Shown: one piece after another, positions 9,160 through 16,588 of the stretch
Position numbering within the stretch: the first letter of the stretch is position 1
How the letters are laid out: each line of letters begins with the position of its first letter
From: Pararhizobium arenae
Lineage (GTDB): Bacteria; Pseudomonadota; Alphaproteobacteria; Rhizobiales; Rhizobiaceae
Reading direction: 5' to 3'
Assembly: GCF_001931685.1 (NCBI RefSeq)
Contig: NZ_MOOY01000009.1
Coordinates: 1-48,069, forward strand
DNA length: 48,069 bases
Made by a program: the position numbers and the translations under genes
The notes under the pieces: generated by a model
The model's input: the letters and a program-made list of their open reading frames with translations, nothing else
Databases searched by the model: none
What the model was told of the DNA's origin: nothing

Positions 9160-10007
9160 GGCCTTGCACTCATAAACCGGGTTTGCAAATCGGTTTGATT
9201 TTGATTCACTGAGGCCTTGATTTGGAGGCCTCTCATGACCCGTCGCCGGTTTGATCTCACCGATTTCGAATGGACTGTTATTCAGCCCTTGTTGCCCAAT
9301 AAGCCGCGTGGCGTGCCGCGGGTTGACGACCGGCGTGTAATCAACGGCATCTTGTGGCGCTTCCGGACAGGCTCGCCTTGGGCAGACGTTCCAGATCGAT
9401 ATGGTCCGTATACAACCTGCTACAACCGGTTCGTGCGATGGCGCAAGGCGGGCATCTGGGATCATGTTCTGGGCGAGATTTCCAAGGCTTTCGATGGCGA
9501 TATCGTCATGATCGACAGCTCCTGTGTCCGCGTTCATCAACATGCGGCGACGGGAAAAAGGGGGATCAAGACGATGGCTGCATGGGACGTTCCCGTGGCG
9601 GCTTGACCACCAAAATCCACGCCGTTGTCGATGCCGATGGACGACCGATCCGTCTCGCACTACCGCCGGCCAAGCCCATGATGGCCGCATGGCGGAACCA
9701 TTGTTACAGACAATATCCAAGGGTGCGATCCTGCTGGCGGACAAGGCCTACGATACCAACGCGATCAGAGCATTTGCAAAGCAAAGGCAGGCATGGGCCA
9801 ATATTCCTGCCAAGAGCAATCGTAAGGGAAGCTTCCCTTTCAGCCAATGGGTTTACCGGCAGCGCAATCTCGTCGAGCGTTTCTTCAGCAAACTCAAACA
9901 GTTCAGAGGCATCGCAACCCGTTACGACAAAGACCCCATGAACTTTCTCGCCGCCGTCAAATTGGCAGCGGCAAGAATCTGGATCAGATCGTTATGAGTC
10001 TGCGGCC
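9160..10007 (+). mobile_element. IS5-family insertion sequence, IS427 type
   Basis: 848 bases with imperfect terminal inverted repeats: left GGCCTTGCACTCATAA and right (reverse complement) GGCCGCAGACTCATAA. Each end is flanked by TA (9158-9159 and 10008-10009) within CTAG, the expected two-base target duplication of this group. The transposase lies in two frames joined at an A-rich slippery run. An extra frame break in the second half suggests that this copy is dead. Confidence 0.8.
9235..9997 (+). pseudogene. IS5-family transposase (two frames plus a further frameshift)
   Basis: OrfA from ATG 9235 (RBS GGAGG) gives an IS5-type N-terminal DUF4096-like region (RRRFDLTDFEWTVIQPLLP) and the first catalytic Asp in MIDSSCVRVHQH. 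At the run GGGAAAAAGGGGG near 9553-9565 the frame must move by -1, a normal programmed shift in this group, into GRSRGGLTTKIHAVVDADG. A second -1 change at about 9657-9664 is needed to reach the third frame, which holds LADKAYD (second Asp) and NLVERFFSKLKQFRGIATRYDK (catalytic Glu). The second break looks like a one-base deletion in CT(G)ACC, so no full transposase is expected. Confidence 0.75.
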
Positions 10008-10035
10008 TAGGGCGCAGCCGTCGTAGCCGGCTGCG

Positions 10036-10248
10036 TCACGACGGGTCTTCCTCCGCATCAGGGTCTTCCGCGTAAGCCAGCCGAAGATTGAAAAGAACCT
10101 CTCCCATTTCATCCAAGATTTCCCCTGTGCCCCAGCCTGCCGCATTGGCAGCTGCTATAAGTTGCTGCATAGCGGGCTCGATACTTTCCTGAAATTTTTG
10201 ATCACGGTCATGATGATCCGGGCCAATTCTAGAAGCGGCGGCAGGCAT
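10036..10248 (-). CDS. small acidic hypothetical protein
   Basis: 70 residues with a strongly acidic C-terminus (YAEDPDAEEDPS) and a helical AANAAGWGTGEILDEMGEVL segment. Start 10248 is chosen because AAGGAG lies upstream; the frame extends back to 10326. It reads toward the IS element. Small proteins of this style are common in rhizobial accessory regions, but no function is known to me. Confidence 0.55.
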   Translation of the reverse strand: MPAAASRIGPDHHDRDQKFQESIEPAMQQLIAAANAAGWGTGEILDEMGEVLFNLRLAYAEDPDAEEDPS

Positions 10249-10404
10249 GGAGGTCTCCTTTGCAGCAGAACCACAAGGAGGCTCTAATGTTCCGCGCTGC
10301 CGCTGCCATTCTCCAGGAGATATCACTGGCTAATGAGCCGCGACCGGTGCACTGACATGGAACCAAATTCTAGTTTCTGGGTTCGGCGCCCGGAGGTGCC
10401 CCAT

Positions 10405-10638
10405 ATGCCGAAGTATTTTTTCCATGTCCGCGACTACGAAGAGTTTTTTGAAGATCTCGAAGGCGCGGATTTCGCAGACGATAGAGCTGCTATCCAGGAA
10501 GCGACCGCAGCGGCGCGCGAAATTTGTGCGGAAAAGTTAAAGTTTGGCGAGGAAATTGACGGCCATGTATCCGAGGTTACTGCCGAGGACGGGGTCGTTA
10601 TCGAAACTATCCCGTTTAACTCGGTGATTGACATCTGA
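10405..10638 (+). CDS. DUF6894-like small protein
   Basis: 77 residues starting MPKYFFHVRDYEEFFED. The pattern aromatic-rich strand YFFHVRD, then GADFADDRAAIQEATAAAREI, then an acidic strand region ending IPFNSVIDI, matches the DUF6894 family of small alphaproteobacterial proteins of unknown function. Start 10405 has GGAGG at 10392-10396. A paralogue lies at 11101-11337 with the same layout. Confidence 0.65.
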   Translation: MPKYFFHVRDYEEFFEDLEGADFADDRAAIQEATAAAREICAEKLKFGEEIDGHVSEVTAEDGVVIETIPFNSVIDI

Positions 10639-10781
10639 CACCCGCGTCTTAGCCGTTTGCAGGCCGTGCTTGTGTTCCTGATGGAAACGGCGCAAGGTGT
10701 ATTCATCGCTCCCAACCGAGATCGTAGGCGGTGGCGACTGAGGGTTACTATGAGCTCCCGCCTGCCGAGCAGGGGGACGCC

Positions 10782-11012
10782 ATGGAGCGCCCTGAAAATA
10801 TACCCGACAAAATCGAAACTCTGCGCCCCGTGCTGATGACGTGGGCGAGACACTATTGCGCGGACGAGGAGAGCCAGAAGCTCCTTGTCGATGCGACGTT
10901 TGAGCTGCTTTCCAGGACGGCCGAGATAACGGAAGAAGCTGCCAAGCGCCACCTCCATCACCTAGCGCGGATCGTAAATTCTGGCGCCCTAGTCGCTGCT
11001 CTGACTGATTAG
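10782..11012 (+). CDS. small hypothetical protein with weak sigma-region-2-like segment
   Basis: 76 residues. The stretch RPVLMTWARHYCADEESQKLLVDATFELL loosely resembles region 2 of ECF sigma factors, but no region 4 follows, so it is not a working sigma factor as it stands. ATG 10782 is preceded by AGGGGGA. It lies between the two DUF6894 genes on the same strand. Function unknown. Confidence 0.5.
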   Translation: MERPENIPDKIETLRPVLMTWARHYCADEESQKLLVDATFELLSRTAEITEEAAKRHLHHLARIVNSGALVAALTD

Positions 11013-11100
11013 ATTTGCATCCCAAGCGCCAACGATCACTACCTGACATCGCTCGGAACAATCGAGGGGTGCACTGGTTTAGGGGCCGGAGGTGCAAACC

Positions 11101-11337
11101 ATGCCAAAATTCTATTTTCATGTTCGCGCGGGCTCGGAGTTAGAGCCCGATCCGAGTGGCGTTGACTTCCCGTCTGCCGAAGCCGCGAAATCAGACGCGA
11201 CGGAAGCCGCACGCGAAATCTTGTCCGACATGGTGCTTACGGGAGAACCAATTGACGGTGAGACCTTCGAGATAACGGACGAAGTCGGAAACTTAGTCGC
11301 GAGAGTACCATTCCGCTCGGTACTCCGGCTGGAGTGA
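11101..11337 (+). CDS. DUF6894-like small protein, second copy
   Basis: 78 residues starting MPKFYFHVRAGSELEPD, with SAEAAKSDATEAAREIL and a C-terminal VARVPFRSVLRLE. It shares the whole plan of the protein at 10405-10638 and appears to be a diverged duplicate. GGAGG precedes the start by 8 bases. Role unknown. Confidence 0.65.
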   Translation: MPKFYFHVRAGSELEPDPSGVDFPSAEAAKSDATEAAREILSDMVLTGEPIDGETFEITDEVGNLVARVPFRSVLRLE

Positions 11338-11544
11338 GTGCTCGGAGAAGCTTCAAGATCCGGTGCGGGTTTAGCTCCTGCTATACCGGCTGCGATTTCC
11401 AGACCCTGGGCGCGGCCATAGTACAAGGCTCCTTCCGTAGTGCTGCAATCGTATGGGCGAAAGGGCCCATCTATTGACAGCACGCGTCAGTTCCTCACCC
11501 CGGCATTTTTCCGTCTCTGCAGAACATACCTATTGGGGATGACT

Positions 11545-11661
11545 ATGACTGAAACACCACGCTACGGCGGGTACGATCGCGCCGGAAAAATTATAGGCTT
11601 CGTTCTGACACTTGTCTGCTACGCGCTCGTAGTCTGGCCAATCGCGCGAACTCTTTTTTAG
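11545..11661 (+). CDS. possible very small membrane protein
   Basis: About 38 residues from ATG 11545 (or 40 from ATG 11539): a short polar N-terminus (TETPRYGGYDRAGK), then one hydrophobic helix IIGFVLTLVCYALVVWPIA. GGGGATGA sits just upstream. The clear single membrane segment supports it as a real small protein; nothing else can be said of its role. Confidence 0.4.
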   Translation: MTETPRYGGYDRAGKIIGFVLTLVCYALVVWPIARTLF

Positions 11662-11882
11662 GTTCAAGCGACCCTCAGGTGAAAGTCCTGACGCCATCTC
11701 AGCACCGCCGGTTCGCTAAAACTGCCGCCGCGTGTTCAAGTACGTCGTACATCGTAGTCTCCCGTCATTGCAGTAAACCGCGGCGACCGGCAAACCTTCC
11801 CGCCACGCCGGGAAAGCTTGTCGGCGAAATTCATTTCAAAAAAGCGGTTGAGAAAGCGAATGCTCATGAATAATCTCCACGT

Positions 11883-12092
11883 ATGGCTCAGCACCCGATT
11901 GTTCCGCCAGATCATTTGAAGATGCTCCAGCGCGTCACTGAGCGCTTGTGCCTTGATCGCGGTATCGATGTGAACTCAGCCGATGCCCAGGATCTAGCTG
12001 CAACAATTGTGGCCCGATACCAGAGCGGGATCGACAGCGAAGAGGCTCTACTGGCTTCTTTCTCTGAAGATGATGAATGGCGATATCGGTGA
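11883..12092 (+). CDS. small hypothetical protein
   Basis: 69 residues, helical and acidic at the C-terminus (SFSEDDEWRYR), with a pattern DHLKMLQRVTERLCLDRG. The ribosome binding site is weak. It is followed by a strong terminator-like hairpin at 12194-12237. No recognised family. Confidence 0.45.
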   Translation: MAQHPIVPPDHLKMLQRVTERLCLDRGIDVNSADAQDLAATIVARYQSGIDSEEALLASFSEDDEWRYR

Positions 12093-12193
12093 GACCTAAT
12101 CTCTCGACGATCAAGAACATTCTGTTAACCAGTTGAGTATTAGAATGCATTTGTCGAAAGAGTTGAGCATCTTTCCGCAACATGCGAAAATCT

Positions 12194-12237
12194 GAGCCCT
12201 CCCGCGCCTCTTGGTGCTGGAGGGTTCTTTTTGTTTT
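12194..12237 (+). terminator. rho-independent terminator
   Basis: Stem GAGCCCTCC pairs with GGAGGGTTC (one G-T pair) around a 17-base loop, followed by TTTTTGTTTT. It ends transcription of the small gene at 11883-12092. Confidence 0.65.
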
Positions 12238-12304
12238 ATGGCCGCGGATTTAACAAGTGGGTGGCAAGACTAGCGAAATCTTCCCTCAATCGTATACTGG
12301 CGCC

Positions 12305-12511
12305 ATGAACATAGATCTCTCTGCACTTGATGAACGCGCCGAAGCCGAAGAGCAAATGGCGGAAGCGATGCGCCTCTTGAACGCCTCCATCCGGCGCGTC
12401 CATCGATCAGGTCTCTTGGTACAGGCTGAGATCCTCACCATGCACTCCCCGGGAGGCTCTGTTCCCCAGTTGAACCTCGCCACGCTAGACCGGCAGTACG
12501 GAGCAATCTGA
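12305..12511 (+). CDS. small hypothetical protein
   Basis: 68 residues from ATG 12305 (MNIDLSALDERAEAEEQ). A charged helical first half is followed by an uncharged end (HSPGGSVPQLNLATLDRQYG). It is followed within 20 bases by a terminator hairpin, which supports it as a transcribed unit. Function not recognised. Confidence 0.45.
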   Translation: MNIDLSALDERAEAEEQMAEAMRLLNASIRRVHRSGLLVQAEILTMHSPGGSVPQLNLATLDRQYGAI

Positions 12512-12529
12512 GACAGGACTGGCGGCTGA

Positions 12530-12568
12530 AAAAGGGCCTCGCCACTGCACATGACGAGACCCTTTTTA
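12530..12568 (+). terminator. rho-independent terminator
   Basis: AAAAGGGCCTCG pairs with CGAGACCCTTTTT (one mismatch) around a short loop, with the T tract inside and after the second arm. It lies directly behind the 12305-12511 ORF. Confidence 0.6.
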
Positions 12569-12699
12569 CCAGAGCGTCCAACTTCTACTGGCAGCGAAAC
12601 GTAAACGCCACGGTCAGTTGCCAGTCAATGAAACCATCAGCCTTTTCCTACGGCCGATGTCCTATCGCGAACGAAGCATGTCCGAGAATATCTTGCCTA

Positions 12700-13992
12700 T
12701 CAAACTATGATGAAATCCGCGTTCGTGATTGTGGGTTTATTCGTCAGCGTTGCAAACAGCACGCCATCGAACGAGACACCGGACCCGTCCCGATCATAGA
12801 ACAGTTTGCCGGTGTCCGTTTCGTAGACGATGCGATCCGTCGAGTCTGCGGCAAGGCCTGTACCGTTTGCACGAAATGCGTCTGCTGAAAGCGTCCCTGT
12901 CGAAGCTAGAGCTGTGAAGATTGCGTTCTCCAACTGGATCGTGTCGTCGATCGCGCTGAAGTCTGTGATTTTGTCGGCGTTGGTCGCGGCGTTGAGTGCG
13001 GTATGGAACAGGAATGTATCCTTGCCGCTTGCCCCCGTCAGCGTATCGTTTCCAGCGTAACCCTTGATCACGTCGTTTCCGCTGTTGCCGAATATCGTGT
13101 TCGCAGCCGAGTTCCCGGCAAGAGTATCGTTAAACGCGGAGCCGCTGATGTTCTCGATTGAGATGAAGGTGTCGCCAGCAGCGTCTCCCTTGTTTGCAGA
13201 TGGCGTCGTGAGGCTGACTGTCACCCCGGCAGAAGAATAGAAGTACGACGCGGAATCAGTGTCTGCGCCGCCATCAAGACTGTCCGCACCGGCTCCTCCG
13301 GCGAGGACATCATTCCCTTCGCCTCCGGCGAGCGTGTTGTTGCCAGCGCCAGCGTAGAGCTTGTCTGCACCAAGTCCTCCATTTGCAACGCCGGTATAGC
13401 TGCCGCCGCGCGTGTCGAAAGTGTCGGCGCCATCTTCCAAATTGACATCGCCAATCATGGTCCCGTTATTCAGGACAACGTCCTGCCCTGTGCCGCCGGA
13501 CACACCGCCTTTGATGATCCCGGTATTTGTAAGTTTAAAGGCCTCCGAGGCATTCACGAAGACCGCATAGGTCTTGCCTTCGATAACACCGCTGTTTTCA
13601 ACCGTCGATTGGGTGGTTGCGTCTGACCCACCGATCGCAATAGCAGCATATTTTTTCCCGTCAATTCGCCCTTCATTGATCAACGTACTTCTGTTGCCGT
13701 CGAGCCGTACAGAGAACGCGCCGGTATCGTAACCTGCCAGGTGACCTGTCTCAGCAACATAAAGAGTGTTGTCAAAGTCTGTGGTGGAACTGCCTCCCAT
13801 GAAGATTGCGCGGAAGTCTCCCAAGACGGTACCATAGACATCAATAAGGTGCCCACTGCCGCTCGCGGTAATCCCGACATCATCGGTGGATGCCACCGTT
13901 ACGCCTTCGGCGACAAACCCGTCGTCGCCAGCAGCCAGTATACCCTGTACACCTGTTCCGGAGATACTTGAGACAAATGCCCTCAATGCCAT
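12700..13992 (-). CDS. RTX-type (hemolysin-type calcium-binding) secreted protein
   Basis: 430 residues with no N-terminal signal peptide. Residues 1-200 contain repeated short strands (VENSGVIEGKTYAVFVN, LTNTGIIKGG, LNNGTMIGDV) suggesting a beta-solenoid. Two blocks of RTX nonapeptide repeats follow: about 205-245 (GGLGADKLYAGAGNNTL, GGEGNDVLAGGAGADSL) and about 285-335 (GNSGNDVIKGYAGNDTL). The end (KITDFSAIDDTIQLEN) is typical of type I secreted RTX proteins. Calcium-dependent folding outside the cell after export by a type I ABC transporter is expected; no such transporter is in the window. Reverse-strand ATG 13992 has AGGGAG upstream. No catalytic domain is visible, so adhesion or surface binding is more likely than toxicity. 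Confidence 0.75.
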   Translation of the reverse strand: MALRAFVSSISGTGVQGILAAGDDGFVAEGVTVASTDDVGITASGSGHLIDVYGTVLGDFRAIFMGGSSTTDFDNTLYVAETGHLAGYDTGAFSVRLDGNRSTLINEGRIDGKKYAAIAIGGSDATTQSTVENSGVIEGKTYAVFVNASEAFKLTNTGIIKGGVSGGTGQDVVLNNGTMIGDVNLEDGADTFDTRGGSYTGVANGGLGADKLYAGAGNNTLAGGEGNDVLAGGAGADSLDGGADTDSASYFYSSAGVTVSLTTPSANKGDAAGDTFISIENISGSAFNDTLAGNSAANTIFGNSGNDVIKGYAGNDTLTGASGKDTFLFHTALNAATNADKITDFSAIDDTIQLENAIFTALASTGTLSADAFRANGTGLAADSTDRIVYETDTGKLFYDRDGSGVSFDGVLFATLTNKPTITNADFIIV

Positions 13993-14147
13993 TGTTCTAC
14001 TCCCTGTTGTCGGGTCCAACGGCGGGAGTATCTATGAAAGTTCGAAAACAGCAATGGGTAATATAGAACGGTCAGACGGGAGCAGTTCTTGACGATTGGC
14101 GCCACGTACCGGCTGCATCACCCCCTGCCATTTTATCTGAGGGTGGA

Positions 14148-14845
14148 ATGGCTGCAATTGGGCCCAAAGCGGCCATACGGTTACAAAGCGAGCGTGATCT
14201 TTGTGCCGATACGGACTTCAGGTCCTTCATGAACATCCAGATTGTAGTAATCGCTCGTTGATCGGGGAAATCCGAAGCTCATGGTGTGGCTGGGGAACTC
14301 GGCGTCGGCATCGAAAGCGTCCGTTGAATACCAGAGCAGCATGGGTTTTGTTATGCGGTTCTTTACCAAGTAGCGGGCGAAGTAATCGCAGATAGCAAAA
14401 TAGATAAGGATGATGTCCTGAGCAGGATAATCGTCTTCTAGGTCATCCTGCAGATGAATCTTGTTTAGGAACATTTCCACCGAGAAGTCATCTAAACGTG
14501 TAGCTGCTTCGGAGGTCTGCTTATCTATCGAGGCAGGTGGATTGCGCGGACCTAAGAAATAGCCGTTGTAGAAGCTCGCTTCGACTAGCCAATCGACCAA
14601 ACCTTTCGGGAGGGTGGGAGTGAAAAGTCCGGCGCTCCGTGCCACGACATCAGCCGCCATTTCATTAAATCGGTGTCCAATGTCTGCGTGCATGAAGTAC
14701 CCCGCCGAGCCCAGTCGGGCCGATAACAACCCAACCTATACGGATGAACACTGCCGACTGCAATTGGGCGCGAAGCGGTCACCCCCCAACGATTCCATTT
14801 TAACCGCGGGCGGAAAGGCTGCAATTGGGCCAAAAACCGCCGCAC
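14148..14845. repeat. three copies of a short repeat, core CTGCAATTGGGC
   Basis: Similar ~20-base units occur at about 14151 (CTGCAATTGGGCCCAAAGCG), 14756 (CTGCAATTGGGCGCGAAGCG) and 14817 (CTGCAATTGGGCCAAAAACC), all on the forward strand. They flank the gene at 14181-14693 and overlap the apparent 3' end of the reverse gene at 14736. They resemble dispersed REP/mosaic units; exact limits are uncertain. Confidence 0.55.
14181..14693 (-). CDS. hypothetical protein
   Basis: 170 residues from ATG 14693 (GGCGGGG upstream; the frame opens at 14729). The protein is soluble, aromatic-rich and acidic, with a hydrophobic helix AQDIILIYFAICDYFARYLV in the middle and an end rich in Tyr and strand-formers. 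No family is recognised. Copies of a short repeat (core CTGCAATTGGGC) lie just beyond both ends, at about 14152 and 14757. Confidence 0.5.
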   Translation of the reverse strand: MHADIGHRFNEMAADVVARSAGLFTPTLPKGLVDWLVEASFYNGYFLGPRNPPASIDKQTSEAATRLDDFSVEMFLNKIHLQDDLEDDYPAQDIILIYFAICDYFARYLVKNRITKPMLLWYSTDAFDADAEFPSHTMSFGFPRSTSDYYNLDVHEGPEVRIGTKITLAL

Positions 14846-15281
14846 GATGGCCCAAACTGGTTCGCCGCCCTTCGTTGTTCTCGCAGGGGTCATGAGGTCG
14901 AACTTCAAGTTTTCGGGAACTCTTGTAAGTTTTGCCAAGATCAGTCGTTATTGCAACGTAACAAGAAGCAGTCGTCGGCCCTGCGTGGGAAAACCCTACG
15001 ATTGCGTTGCCGCACCATTCCGGAGGCATTTTATTTGCGGCCATTAGCCTCAGAACCGCTCGTTGGTAATACAACGAGGTAGCGTTGAGATCTGGGTGCG
15101 AAGGCAGTGTTTCCCCATCACACAATAGGAACTTTAGCTCTTGTGACCCGGCGTGAAGGATGTTTACGAACTGGCCAAGCGCCCAGTAGCCATTAAGATC
15201 GTTGTATCTGCTGACGAAGGTATCAAGAACGTCGTGGCAAATCCCTTGGAACTGACTTCTTCTGGCCATTTCCTCATCCAT
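14736..15281 (-). CDS. hypothetical protein, probably 3'-altered
   Basis: 181 residues from ATG 15281 (MDEEMARRSQFQGICHDVLD). Residues 1-125 look like a normal globular protein (GYWALGQFVNILHAGSQELKFLL). The last ~45 residues are translated from DNA carrying two copies of the CTGCAATTGGGC repeat, so the native C-terminus was probably lost. The frame extends back to 15437, but that extension is antisense to the conserved part of the forward phage gene and is unlikely to be coding. Family not recognised. Confidence 0.45.
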   Translation of the reverse strand: MDEEMARRSQFQGICHDVLDTFVSRYNDLNGYWALGQFVNILHAGSQELKFLLCDGETLPSHPDLNATSLYYQRAVLRLMAANKMPPEWCGNAIVGFSHAGPTTASCYVAITTDLGKTYKSSRKLEVRPHDPCENNEGRRTSLGHRAAVFGPIAAFPPAVKMESLGGDRFAPNCSRQCSSV

Positions 15282-15674
15282 TATCAACCCGCTCGCACGC
15301 CACACGATAGTGGGACTAAACATGAAGCCGCAATAGCCGCGCTGTCGGCAAACGGCCATGACGTCTGCCCCGTTTGCCTCGAAGTCCTGGAGGCAGATGA
15401 TCTCTGCGCCACCGATATAGAAATGGGGATTTGCCACGCTGAATGCCTCGAAGGCTCCCCGGTCGTCGATATCGACACCGGCGAGGTATTGCCCGATGGC
15501 GAGCTCGATACTTATCGCTTCGGCGACCTGAATGCTCCGGCACCGCGGCCTGCCAAACTCGACGGCACTTCGCTCTGGGCCGCGATCTACGGCGTCATGG
15601 GCTCCGACATGCCAGCTGAGCTTACGAGCGACGTGCTCGAAGGCGTGGCCGACATCCTGAACGTCTCGGTGTAA
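15153..15674 (+). CDS. phage-type protein with Cys-rich motif (5' end uncertain)
   Basis: The frame gives 173 residues, but the reliable part begins near 15320. It has a treble-clef-like DVCPVCLEVLEADDL ... GICHAECLEG metal-binding pattern, then a Pro/Ala linker and a helical end. No usable ATG, GTG or TTG lies in frame between 15282 and the Cys motif, and the upstream part is antisense to the gene at 14736-15281. The native start may therefore have been lost by recombination at about 15290-15330. It is followed 2 bases later by the next phage gene and heads a forward operon. Function unknown. Confidence 0.5.
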   Translation: MKDVYELAKRPVAIKIVVSADEGIKNVVANPLELTSSGHFLIHYQPARTPHDSGTKHEAAIAALSANGHDVCPVCLEVLEADDLCATDIEMGICHAECLEGSPVVDIDTGEVLPDGELDTYRFGDLNAPAPRPAKLDGTSLWAAIYGVMGSDMPAELTSDVLEGVADILNVSV

Positions 15675-15676
15675 CG

Positions 15677-15979
15677 ATGATCAATCTTACTCGAAGCGGT
15701 CTATCCTTCACCTCGAGCAGGATCATCGAGAGTGCCGAGGCGCTCGTCCCTCCCAAACCCGCAATCTCTGATGACATGCGCGCCATGGTCGACGTCCTTA
15801 CCAACTTCGGCCAGATCCGAAGCAAGCCCGGCGCTTACAGGATGGCCGACGGCACGATGATCATTCATCCGGTTCTCAGAAGAGAGCTTGATCGCCACGT
15901 CGCGCGGCAAGCGGACCTGATTAAGGCGGAGAGCGACCGCATGCTACTCGCCGCTATCTTGGGGCGTAAACATGGATAG
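15677..15979 (+). CDS. phage-type hypothetical protein
   Basis: 100 residues: a Ser/Thr-rich N-terminus, then a helical DDMRAMVDVLTNFGQIRSKPGAYRMADGTMIIHPVLRREL region. It starts 2 bases after the previous stop and overlaps the next gene by 8 bases, the packing seen in phage early operons. No recognised domain. Confidence 0.55.
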   Translation: MINLTRSGLSFTSSRIIESAEALVPPKPAISDDMRAMVDVLTNFGQIRSKPGAYRMADGTMIIHPVLRRELDRHVARQADLIKAESDRMLLAAILGRKHG

Positions 15980-16361
15980 CCCCCTCCGCCTTCGCCTGTC
16001 CCGCGCGGCCGGTTTCGATCTTCAAGCGCTCTCGAAGGCTGCGAACGGCCTGCCCGCCGTCAACGTGGCGCGGCCATCCGCGTTCGGAAATCCCTATGTC
16101 GTCGGCGGCCCTGTCGATCGAAAGCAGGTGCGCCGCTGGGGCTGGAATTTCGGCCACCTCGATTATGTCTGCGCCGACAACATGGACGCGGTTCGGCGCT
16201 TCCGAGCGTGCCTCCTTACGGACGAGGCCATCCACTCTCACGTCGTCAAGAAACTGGGCGGCCGCAATCTCGCGTGCTGGTGCGAACCCGACGAGGATTG
16301 CCACGCCGACGTTCTCCTTTGGTTTGCCAACCGGCCCCAGTGCCAAGAGGTGCAACAGTGA
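15972..16361 (+). CDS. DUF4326 domain protein
   Basis: 129 residues. The pattern RLSRAAGF ... VNVARPSAFGNPYVVGG and the Cys/His-rich end GGRNLACWCEPDEDCHADVLLWFAN is diagnostic of DUF4326, a family frequent in phages and prophages, which is thought to bind metal through the CWC-C-H cluster. Biochemical role unknown. The start overlaps the previous stop and its own stop overlaps the next GTG start (GTGA). Confidence 0.8.
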   Translation: MDSPLRLRLSRAAGFDLQALSKAANGLPAVNVARPSAFGNPYVVGGPVDRKQVRRWGWNFGHLDYVCADNMDAVRRFRACLLTDEAIHSHVVKKLGGRNLACWCEPDEDCHADVLLWFANRPQCQEVQQ

Positions 16362-16588
16362 AACTTTCAACTCTCCTTACCGCCTACGGCGACGACACTA
16401 TTCAGTTTCAGGCGCTCGACCAGTGCGCCGACAGCATGAACATGAACCGAGGCGTCACGAAGATCACCTTCGGCACCGAGCAACCGATCGGGCCGAACGG
16501 CACCGTGAAAATGGGCCTCGTGGTTTGGCTCGATCGTAACCGGGTCGCGCAGCTCATCGCCGACGAAAAGGCGGAGGCGTCCAAGTGA
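16358..16588 (+). CDS. small phage-type hypothetical protein
   Basis: 76 residues from GTG 16358, which overlaps the stop of the DUF4326 gene and fits the coupled operon better than the frame's upstream ATG at 16208. Sequence MKLSTLLTAYGDDTIQFQAL ... TKITFGTEQPI suggests a small beta-rich protein. Its stop overlaps the next start by 4 bases. Function unknown. Confidence 0.6.
   Translation: MKLSTLLTAYGDDTIQFQALDQCADSMNMNRGVTKITFGTEQPIGPNGTVKMGLVVWLDRNRVAQLIADEKAEASK

Noticed and set aside
10782..11012. ECF sigma factor
   Set aside because: Only a faint region-2-like segment exists; region 4 is absent and the protein is only 76 residues.
11679..11873. 64-residue forward frame
   Set aside because: No ribosome binding site, a Cys/Ser/Arg-rich random-like composition and no relation to neighbours.
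12700..13992. Secreted metalloprotease of the serralysin type
   Set aside because: The RTX and C-terminal parts are similar, but there is no HExxH zinc motif or protease domain.
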